Made by a program: the position numbers and the translations under genes. Below are positions 7,718 to 12,814 of a DNA stretch of 12,814 nt, piece after piece. Below the pieces are notes generated by a model. The model worked only from the letters and a program-made list of their open reading frames with translations, was not told where the DNA came from and did no database searches. Origin of the DNA: Alphaproteobacteria bacterium (GTDB lineage Bacteria; Pseudomonadota; Alphaproteobacteria; UBA828). The stretch covers positions 1 to 12,814 of the forward strand of contig JAJDVB010000172.1 of assembly GCA_022826345.1 (NCBI GenBank), written 5' to 3'. How positions within the stretch are numbered: the first letter of the stretch is position 1; every line of letters starts with the position of its first letter.

Positions 7718-7726
7718 CGGCGCCGG
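7707..7726 (+). terminator. Hairpin spanning the folK stop codon
   Basis: CCGGCGC (7707-7713) pairs perfectly with GCGCCGG (7720-7726), leaving a 6-base loop that contains the folK TGA. No T-run follows, so it is at best a weak or Rho-assisted end, and chance pairing in GC-rich DNA is possible. Confidence 0.3.
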
Positions 7727-7793
7727 CGCTCCGGTAGCAAACCGCCGACAATCGGACGCTTGCGAGCGCCCGATCGCAAAATCGCATATTGAT

Positions 7794-7823
7794 TTGATCA
7801 TTTTCGATGGCGAGAGATATCAT
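7794..7823 (+). promoter_or_regulatory. Candidate ctpA promoter
   Basis: A short AT-rich island interrupts the GC-rich gap before ctpA. TTGATC (7794-7799) and TATCAT (7818-7823) are 18 bases apart, a reasonable sigma-70-like pair. It would leave a leader of about 105 bases before the ATG at 7935. I see no gene in that leader. Confidence 0.4.
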
Positions 7824-7934
7824 GGCCCGGCCGCGGACGGCGGCCCGGTAGGGCGGAGGCGGCGGCTTCCGGCGAGGGCTCTGCAATCGCGTCGGCTACA
7901 CGTTCGGCAGCCGGCGTTACGGTCGAAGGACGGA

Positions 7935-9230
7935 ATGCGAAGACTACTGGCAGCCGGTATTGCCGGCTTGATGATGATTTCCCTCCCGGCGATTACGCTC
8001 GCCGACGAGGATCAGGAAACCTATGAACAGCTCGATCTGTTCGGCGACATTCTCGAACGAATACGGGACGAGTATGTCGAGGAGGTAAGCACGTCTGACC
8101 TGATCGATGCCGCCATCGAGGGCATGATCGGCTCGCTCGATCCCCATTCGAAGTACCACAACCCCAAGAGCTACAAGGAAGTTCAGGTTCAGGCGCGGGG
8201 TGAGTTCGGCGGCCTCGGCATTGAGGTGACGATGGAGAACGGCCTCGTCAAGGTGATCGCGCCGATCGACGACACGCCCGCGCAGCGCGCCGGGATCGAG
8301 GCGGGGGACCTGGTGACCCATCTCGACGACGAACCGGTGCTCGGTCTCACCCTCCAACAGGCGGTCGACAGGATGCGCGGCCCCGCCAATTCCGAGATCA
8401 CGCTCACCGTCCGCCGCAGAGGGGTGGAGGAGGATCTGACGTTTCCAATCACCCGCGCGATCATCAAGATTCGTTCGGTGCGCGCACGGGTAGTGGATGA
8501 CGAGATCATCCTCGCGCGGATCTCGACGTTCTCCGAGCACACGTCCGACGATCTCGAGGGAACGCTGGGCGACCTCTGGGACGAGCAGGGCGATCAGGTG
8601 CTCGGCGCCGTGCTCGACCTGCGCAACAATCCCGGAGGCCTTCTCGATCAGGCGATCGCGGTCTCGGATGCGTTCCTGGAACGGGGTGAAATCGTATCGA
8701 CCAGGGGTCGCGACCCCGACAGCATTCTGCGCTTCAACGCGCGCAAAGGAGACATCATCGGCGGCCTGCCGCTGGTGGTGCTGATCAACGGCGGAACGGC
8801 CTCGGCCTCTGAGATCGTGGCCGGTGCGCTGCAGGATCACGGGCGGGCACTACTCCTTGGCACCCGCTCGTTCGGCAAAGGCTCGGTGCAGACGGTGCTA
8901 CCGCTCCGCGGGCGCGGCGCGCTGCGGCTTACCACGGCACGCTATTACACGCCGTCCGGCCGCTCGATCCAGGAACAGGGGATCGACCCTGACATCGTCG
9001 TGGAGCAGATTCGACCTGAGCCCGAGGCAGAAGCGGTGCAGGAGCGTCGGGAGGAGGATCTGCAGGGCCATCTCGACAATGACGAGTCCGGTGTTGAAGT
9101 AGAGGACCTGCCGGCGGAGGAAGCCGCCCAGGTCGAGGATGATCCGGCGGATGGTGACTATCAGCTGGCCCGCGCGATCGAGCAGCTGCGCGGCTTCCAC
9201 GTCCTCTCGGGCAAAGCGATCGTAAACTGA
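7935..9230 (+). CDS. ctpA: S41 carboxyl-terminal processing peptidase (CtpA/Prc-like)
   Basis: CtpA proteases cleave near the C-termini of envelope proteins, and several control peptidoglycan hydrolases. The 431-residue product has a signal peptide (MRRLLAAG, hydrophobic core, TLA before DED, cut near residue 23), so it acts in the periplasm. A PDZ domain spans about 90-165. The protease domain carries the catalytic Ser S290 in GGTASASE and the general-base Lys K315 in SFGKGSVQT, 25 residues apart as in the family. The start is ATG 7935 with GAAGGA 4 bases upstream; reading from ATG 7794 would bury the signal peptide behind 47 basic residues. The region from about 360 to 410 is very acidic and looks disordered. 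rppH follows 34 bases later in the same direction and may be co-transcribed. Confidence 0.93.
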   Translation: MRRLLAAGIAGLMMISLPAITLADEDQETYEQLDLFGDILERIRDEYVEEVSTSDLIDAAIEGMIGSLDPHSKYHNPKSYKEVQVQARGEFGGLGIEVTMENGLVKVIAPIDDTPAQRAGIEAGDLVTHLDDEPVLGLTLQQAVDRMRGPANSEITLTVRRRGVEEDLTFPITRAIIKIRSVRARVVDDEIILARISTFSEHTSDDLEGTLGDLWDEQGDQVLGAVLDLRNNPGGLLDQAIAVSDAFLERGEIVSTRGRDPDSILRFNARKGDIIGGLPLVVLINGGTASASEIVAGALQDHGRALLLGTRSFGKGSVQTVLPLRGRGALRLTTARYYTPSGRSIQEQGIDPDIVVEQIRPEPEAEAVQERREEDLQGHLDNDESGVEVEDLPAEEAAQVEDDPADGDYQLARAIEQLRGFHVLSGKAIVN

Positions 9231-9264
9231 GCCGGTACGCGCGCCGGCCCCACCTCCCGGTGAC

Positions 9265-9771
9265 ATGAATAGTCTCGACGGGCTCCCCTACCGCCCCTGT
9301 GTCGGCGTGCTGTTGTTCAACGAGCGGCGATTAGTCTTCGTCGGGCAGCGCATCGACATGGTGCAGGAAGCCTGGCAGATGCCGCAGGGCGGCATCGACC
9401 GGGGTGAGGACCCGCGTGATTCGGCGCTGAGGGAGCTTGAAGAAGAGACCGGCGTCAAACCCGACAAGGTGGAGCTCGTCGCGGAAACGCGGGAGTGGTT
9501 GCGCTACGACTTGCCGCCAAACTTGGTGAACCGCGTGTGGCGCGGGCGCTACCGGGGTCAAGAGCAGAAATGGTTCGCCGCGCGCTTCCTCGGCACCGAT
9601 GCTGACATCGACATCGATACCCCGCATCCTGAGTTCAGCGACTGGCGCTGGTCGCCGGTCGACGACCTGGCCGCGAACGCGGTTTCCTTCAAGCGGGCGC
9701 TCTACCAAGCGGTGATTGCAGAGTTTCGCCCGTTTCTTTCGCCCACGCCAAGCGGCGGACATAGAGCCTGA
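9265..9771 (+). CDS. rppH: RNA 5'-pyrophosphohydrolase (Nudix)
   Basis: RppH removes pyrophosphate from the 5' triphosphate end of mRNAs, which opens them to decay by RNase E. The 168-residue product begins with the family style [11 protein letters not shown] (9-19). WQMPQGGID (37-45) leads into a complete Nudix box at 42-64 (G-x5-E-x7-REL-E-EE-x-GV), with metal-binding Glu at 57, 60 and 61. FSDWRW (124-129) matches the conserved C-terminal block. This pattern separates it from ApaH-like or MutT-type Nudix enzymes, although dinucleoside polyphosphate hydrolysis is a known side activity. The last 83 bases overlap the end of the convergent di-iron protein gene. Confidence 0.93.
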   Translation: MNSLDGLPYRPCVGVLLFNERRLVFVGQRIDMVQEAWQMPQGGIDRGEDPRDSALRELEEETGVKPDKVELVAETREWLRYDLPPNLVNRVWRGRYRGQEQKWFAARFLGTDADIDIDTPHPEFSDWRWSPVDDLAANAVSFKRALYQAVIAEFRPFLSPTPSGGHRA

Positions 9772-10546
9772 GCACGCGCCACGTCAGCGCGGCGATCGTC
9801 CTGCCGAGCCGCGACTGCGCCTTGATGCCGATTGCCTTGAGCGTCATGCCCACCCCGCGCTGCACGTGGTCCCGCCGGTAGAGCGGGAGCGTGCGCCCCG
9901 CATAGGCGCGTATCGTGCGGCGGCGGACATAGGGATCGGGCTCCCCGGTGCCGCAGTGGTAGGCGTAGGCGAGCTCGTCGTCGCTCGACTCGAATAGGCG
10001 CCCGAGCGCGACTTTGGCCCGAGCGAGCCGGCCGACGCCCTCGATATCCCGATAGCGCTTCATGTTGGTATAGAAGAGCTTGTAGTGGCGGAACTCGTCG
10101 CCCGCGATCCGCTTGCAGATCGCCTTGAACACGGGCTCTTCGGCAGCATCGCGCAGCGCGCTGTAGTAGGTGGAGGTGCCGACCTCCACGATGCAGCGCG
10201 CCACAAGCTCGCCGCAGCGCGAACCCCGGATGGATTCGCTCGCCTCCACGTCGATGGGGTGGCCTTCTACGAAGCGTGCGAAGGTCGCGTCGAAGTCGAA
10301 GGTGGGGTCCGCAAGCTCGGCGTAGCGGCGCAGGACCGCGCCGTGCTGGACCTCTTCCTCCGCCCAGGCGAGCGCATCGGCGCAGAAGCTGGGATCGTCG
10401 TGAAACACGCCGCAGAGGTACTTGCCGTAATCGGCGCTATGGTGCTCCACCATGCACGCCGCCTTGGCAATCTTGACCATCTCCGGGTCGAGCTTCGACC
10501 GGTCGAACTGTTCCCACGGGATGTCGTCAAGGGTCCAGTGGCCCAT
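9689..10546 (-). CDS. Ferritin-like di-iron protein of unknown function
   Basis: The 285-residue protein has the complete ligand set of a ferritin-like four-helix di-iron site: E34 (in VEHH), E65 and H68 (EVQH), E121 (VEVG) and E151 and H154 (EFRH). The layout E, ExxH, E, ExxH is that of acyl-ACP desaturases, di-iron oxygenases and rubrerythrin relatives. The context around helix 2 ([13 protein letters not shown]) and helix 4 ([13 protein letters not shown]) looks closest to the desaturase/oxygenase side, but I cannot name a substrate. The C-terminal part (about 205-270) is rich in arginine and has no membrane segment or signal peptide, so the protein is probably cytoplasmic. ATG 10546 has AGGAAG 6 bases upstream. 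It is divergent from nirK across a region with an NsrR-type operator, which suggests a role in NO, nitrite or iron stress. That is inference only. Confidence 0.8.
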   Translation of the reverse strand: MGHWTLDDIPWEQFDRSKLDPEMVKIAKAACMVEHHSADYGKYLCGVFHDDPSFCADALAWAEEEVQHGAVLRRYAELADPTFDFDATFARFVEGHPIDVEASESIRGSRCGELVARCIVEVGTSTYYSALRDAAEEPVFKAICKRIAGDEFRHYKLFYTNMKRYRDIEGVGRLARAKVALGRLFESSDDELAYAYHCGTGEPDPYVRRRTIRAYAGRTLPLYRRDHVQRGVGMTLKAIGIKAQSRLGRTIAALTWRVLRLYVRRLAWAKETGETLQSPLGRAPA

Positions 10547-10631
10547 GGTCCGCTTCCTGGATCAAGACGATTCAACGGTCTCACATACTAGCACGAGCGG
10601 CCTGCAGGAAGTTAAGGACGTGACATCCTGC

Positions 10632-10659
10632 TTGACGGCTCATAACCTTTATTCAAAAT
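10632..10659 (+). promoter_or_regulatory. Candidate nirK promoter
   Basis: TTGACG (10632-10637, five of six consensus bases) and CAAAAT (10654-10659, four of six) lie 16 bases apart. Transcription would start near 10666 and leave a leader of about 115 bases. The minus-10 lies inside the predicted NsrR operator, the expected geometry for repression. Confidence 0.45.
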
Positions 10660-10666
10660 ACATCTT
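10644..10666. promoter_or_regulatory. Predicted NsrR operator between di-iron gene and nirK
   Basis: The known NsrR site is an 11-1-11 palindrome, AAGATGYATTT, one base, AAATRCATCTT. Here the right half (10656-10666, AAATACATCTT) matches at all 11 positions, and the left half (10644-10654, AACCTTTATTC) at 7 of 11. Together 18 of 22 positions agree. The site overlaps the candidate nirK minus-10, lies 98 bases upstream of the di-iron gene start, and the repressor itself is encoded 1.3 kb away. No FNR/NnrR-type site (TTGAT, 4 bases, ATCAA) was seen in the same gap. Confidence 0.65.
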
Positions 10667-10733
10667 TAGGTGCTCACGGGTCGTCTCAGCGGCCTTTCGA
10701 ATGGGTTAGGGGCAGGGTCGATCCGCATCCGGG

Positions 10734-10750
10734 CGCATTGAATACATGCG
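10734..10750. repeat. Small dyad in the nirK leader
   Basis: CGCAT and ATGCG face each other across 7 bases in the probable nirK 5' leader. It resembles half of an NsrR-type core (AATACAT), but the spacing is wrong for a full site. It may be chance. Confidence 0.25.
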
Positions 10751-10781
10751 ATGAGGCAACAGCGGATAGGAGAGTGCAGCC

Positions 10782-11888
10782 ATGCTACACGTGAACAGGC
10801 GTGACGTTCTGAAGATGGGTGGCGCGTTAGGCGCTGCCTCGGCCGCAACCCCGGTGATGATGGCGTCGGCCAGCGACGCGGACGTAAGCGGCCTCCCCAG
10901 GGTCAAGCAGGAGCTCGTCGCCCCGCCCTTCGTTCCGGCCCATGAGCAGGTTGCCACGGACGGCCCGAAGATCATCGAGGTGGAGCTCACCGCCACCGAG
11001 GACAAGCGGGAGATCGACGACGACGGCACCATGCTCAACACGCTGTCGTTCAACGGCTCGATCCCGGGGCCGCTGATGATCTGCCACGAGGGCGACTACG
11101 TCGAGCTCACGCTGAAGAACCCGGCAAGCAACATCTTCGAGCACAACATCGACTTCCATGCGTCGACCGGCGCGCTCGGCGGCGGCGGGCTCACGCTCAT
11201 CTCGCCCGGCGAGCAGGTCAAGCTGCGCTGGAAGGCGACCAAGGCCGGCACCTACATCTACCACTGCGCGCCGGGGGGAACGATGATCCCCTTCCACGTC
11301 GTCTCCGGCATGAACGGGGCGGTCATGGTGCTGCCGAGGGACGGGCTCAAGGACCGCCACGGCAACCCGCTCCGCTACGACCGGGCCTATTACATCGGCG
11401 AACAGGACTTCTACGTGCCACGCGACGCCGATGGCAACTTCATCGACTACGCCGACCACACCGACGGCATGTCCGACATGTTCGACGTGATGCAGACGCT
11501 CACGCCGAGCCACGTCGTGCTGAACGGCCGGGTCGGCGCGCTCACCGGCGACAACGCGATGACGGCAAACGTCGGCGAGTCGGTGCTGTTCATCCACTCC
11601 CAGGCGAACCGGGACTCCAGGCCGCATCTGATCGGCGGCCACGGCGATTACGTTTGGGAGCAGGGCTCCTTCGTCGATCCGCCGGCGGAAGGCCTGGAGA
11701 CCTGGTTCATCCGCGGCGGCTCCGCCGGGGCGGCGCTCTATACCTTCAGGCAGTCGGGAGCCTACGTGTACCTCTCCCACAACCTGATCGAGGCGGTTCA
11801 ACTGGGCTGTCTCGGCGTCGTCGTCGAGGGCGAGTGGGACCACGATCTGATGACGCAGGTGCAGCCGCCGACCGTGATGACGGCCTAG
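10782..11888 (+). CDS. nirK: Copper-containing nitrite reductase, Tat-exported
   Basis: NirK reduces nitrite to nitric oxide in the periplasm, the defining step of denitrification. The 368-residue product starts with a twin-arginine signal (NRRDVLK, R6-R7) cleaved near residue 30, then two cupredoxin domains. Type 1 copper ligands are H121, C162, H172 and M177; type 2 ligands are H126, H161 and H333; the catalytic pair is D124 and H287. All are present, so the enzyme should be active. The spacing between C162 and H172 is one residue longer than in the Alcaligenes enzyme (APGGTMIPF), a mark of the class II type. F171 stands where a tryptophan is usual next to the type 1 His. AGGAG at 10768-10772 serves ATG 10782. 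No nirV, nor or nos gene is adjacent. It ends at a hairpin terminator and is probably repressed by NsrR. Confidence 0.95.
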   Translation: MLHVNRRDVLKMGGALGAASAATPVMMASASDADVSGLPRVKQELVAPPFVPAHEQVATDGPKIIEVELTATEDKREIDDDGTMLNTLSFNGSIPGPLMICHEGDYVELTLKNPASNIFEHNIDFHASTGALGGGGLTLISPGEQVKLRWKATKAGTYIYHCAPGGTMIPFHVVSGMNGAVMVLPRDGLKDRHGNPLRYDRAYYIGEQDFYVPRDADGNFIDYADHTDGMSDMFDVMQTLTPSHVVLNGRVGALTGDNAMTANVGESVLFIHSQANRDSRPHLIGGHGDYVWEQGSFVDPPAEGLETWFIRGGSAGAALYTFRQSGAYVYLSHNLIEAVQLGCLGVVVEGEWDHDLMTQVQPPTVMTA

Positions 11889-11904
11889 ATCCTCCCGCGC
11901 ACTG

Positions 11905-11930
11905 GCTGCTCCCGGTTCTCCGGGAGCGGC
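11905..11930 (+). terminator. Intrinsic-type terminator of nirK
   Basis: An 11-bp stem (11905-11915 with 11920-11930, one G-T wobble, 4-base loop TTCT) begins 16 bases after the nirK stop and is followed by CCATTTCTTC, a weak pyrimidine tail. The eight inner pairs are perfect (GCTCCCGG with CCGGGAGC). Read leftwards it has no T-run, so it serves nirK rather than nsrR. Confidence 0.7.
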
Positions 11931-11982
11931 CCATTTCTTCGTCTGTTGGTTTGAGCTTTCGTAGTACGGGATTCGTAGCGGG

Positions 11983-11999
11983 GTTCGCCGCTCGCGAAC
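11983..11999 (-). terminator. Possible nsrR 3' hairpin
   Basis: GTTCGC (11983-11988) pairs with GCGAAC (11994-11999) across 5 bases, 6 bases past the nsrR stop when read leftwards. It lacks a T-run, so termination here is only possible. Confidence 0.3.
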
Positions 12000-12005
12000 G
12001 GTCCC

Positions 12006-12488
12006 CTATCTCCCGGTCGCACCCGCGCCTTGCGACACGAGTCTGCGCTCTTCCCTGGCCGCAAAGATGCGCCGGAACGCCGGCGCCGGCTTCAGCATGT
12101 CTTCCAACGTGTACTGATCAAGCACGCCAAAAAAGGCTTGCAGGCCTTCCTCGAGAACCCCGGTCAAGCGGCACGGACCGGCGATCGGGCATGTGTTCTT
12201 CTCCCGTCCGGCGAAGCACTCGACCAGCTGAAAGTTCCCCTCGGTGACGCGGATGACCTCGCCCAGATTGATTTCGCTCGCCGGCATCGCGAGTTCCAGG
12301 CCGCCGTTCTTGCCGCGGGTCGTCGTGATGTATCCCTCTTGACCCAGCTGATGGATCAGCTTCATCAGGTGGTTCTCCGAAATGCCGTAGGCATTGGAGA
12401 TTTCCCGGATCGTGCAGCGCCGGTGGCGGTTGAGGCCCAGGTAGATGAGGGCTCTCAAGCAATAGTCGCTGTATTTCGTCAGCTGCAT
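12006..12488 (-). CDS. nsrR: NsrR, nitric-oxide-sensing Rrf2-family repressor
   Basis: NsrR uses an Fe-S cluster that reacts with NO; the damaged form leaves DNA and relieves repression of nitrosative-stress and nitrite/NO-reduction genes. The 160-residue product opens with MQLTKYSDY, and D8 matches the aspartate reported as a cluster ligand in Streptomyces NsrR. A helix-turn-helix (about 26-50) and a wing (TTRGKNGGLEL, 56-66) follow. The cluster cysteines are C91, C100 and C106, and the block CRLTGVLEEG with LDQYTLEDML (123-132) resembles NsrR more than IscR or RirA. The first cysteine gap (8 residues) is wider than the 4 of E. coli. ATG 12488 has GAGG 8 bases upstream; the frame opens further to 12584, but those residues do not fit the family. 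It is convergent with nirK, its likely target. RirA is the main alternative. Confidence 0.88.
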   Translation of the reverse strand: MQLTKYSDYCLRALIYLGLNRHRRCTIREISNAYGISENHLMKLIHQLGQEGYITTTRGKNGGLELAMPASEINLGEVIRVTEGNFQLVECFAGREKNTCPIAGPCRLTGVLEEGLQAFFGVLDQYTLEDMLKPAPAFRRIFAAREERRLVSQGAGATGR

Positions 12489-12814
12489 GTGACCGACCTC
12501 ATCGGTGCCAGCATCGATCTTAGCCGCTGAGCCACGCTCTGTCCGCCGCGTGTCCCGGTTCAGGACGCCTCGGGCGGGAGGCATTGGGGTGGTGCGCCGG
12601 GCAGGGTATTCGACGGTGGTTGGTCTGCCAAGCGCCGGGCAGCCCGGCGACCCTGGTTGCTCTGCCCTAATACAGTTGCGTTTACAGTCGTTTCTTTTAG
12701 TTAGAAAAAGCTTCGGAGGGGTGGTGTTGTAGTCGCCAAAGAGACCACATGATGATGTAGGAAGCTAAGTGCGACGGTTTGACAATAAGGCGGGCGAGAA
12801 GGGTTTTGATTTAG
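12489..12814. other. 326-base non-coding region upstream of nsrR
   Basis: No gene is supported here. The left part holds the nsrR start region, including TAAGAT on the minus strand (12517-12522) as a weak minus-10 with no matching minus-35. A GC-only hairpin (12633-12639 with 12643-12649, loop CAG) follows. From about 12661 the DNA becomes clearly richer in A and T. It carries TACAGT twice in direct repeat, 12 bases apart (12671 and 12683), a dyad ACAT-4-ATGT (12747-12758) and a perfect TTGACA at 12779-12784, which may start a promoter reading out of the window. I found no complete NsrR site, tRNA or mobile-element end. Confidence 0.45.

Noticed and set aside
7794..7934. 47-residue N-terminal extension of CtpA from ATG 7794
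   Set aside because: It is basic and would bury the signal peptide; ATG 7935 has a ribosome binding site, and the ATG at 7794 falls within the candidate promoter.
10547..10781. FNR/NnrR box for nirK
   Set aside because: No TTGAT-4-ATCAA-type palindrome could be found; only the NsrR-type site stands out.
10827..11843. 338-codon minus-strand open frame opposite nirK
   Set aside because: It mirrors nirK codon structure. It shows no domain, and nirK has every copper ligand.
12489..12584. 32-residue N-terminal extension of NsrR
   Set aside because: MQLTKYSDY is the usual family start and has its own ribosome binding site.
12633..12649. GC-only hairpin as a terminator
   Set aside because: No T-run on either strand and no gene ends next to it.
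12505..12732. 75-codon plus-strand open frame upstream of nsrR
   Set aside because: No ribosome binding site, no recognisable domain, and it crosses the composition change and a strong hairpin.

Overview
The window is GC-rich, gene-dense chromosomal DNA, most probably from an alphaproteobacterium of the Rhodospirillales type. That assignment rests on the style of the encoded proteins and on the grouping of slt, dapA, smpB, folK, ctpA and rppH; it is recognition by eye, not a database result. Thirteen protein genes are supported. I see no rRNA, tRNA, insertion sequence, phage gene or CRISPR array.

Left arm (about 156-4208, minus strand): a tight three-gene run reads leftwards, slt (lytic transglycosylase), a PLP-dependent threonine/serine dehydratase, then mlaA (outer-membrane lipid-asymmetry lipoprotein). 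The slt stop and the dehydratase GTG start share bases, and only 4 bases separate the dehydratase from mlaA. Centre (4318-7717): dapA and smpB read rightwards, divergently from slt. They meet a leftward pair, an NYN/PIN-type putative nuclease followed by a family-5 (UDGb-type) uracil-DNA glycosylase, again joined by a GTGA overlap. folK (folate synthesis) reads away from that pair.

Right-centre (7935-10546): ctpA (periplasmic S41 protease) and rppH (RNA 5'-pyrophosphohydrolase) read rightwards. rppH overlaps tail-to-tail with an uncharacterised leftward ferritin-like di-iron protein. Right end (10547-12814): a small nitrogen-oxide module. nirK (Tat-exported copper nitrite reductase) reads rightwards and ends in a clear hairpin terminator. 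nsrR (NO-sensing Rrf2 repressor) lies convergent to it. The 235-base region between the di-iron gene and nirK carries a strong match to the NsrR operator, overlapping a candidate nirK promoter.

The housekeeping arm serves envelope upkeep (Slt, MlaA, CtpA), lysine/diaminopimelate and folate synthesis, and RNA quality control (SmpB, RppH). The most interesting part is the right end: nsrR, its likely operator, nirK and a di-iron gene form a compact candidate regulon in which the di-iron protein may have an unrecognised role in nitrite, NO or iron handling. That role is inference from layout only.
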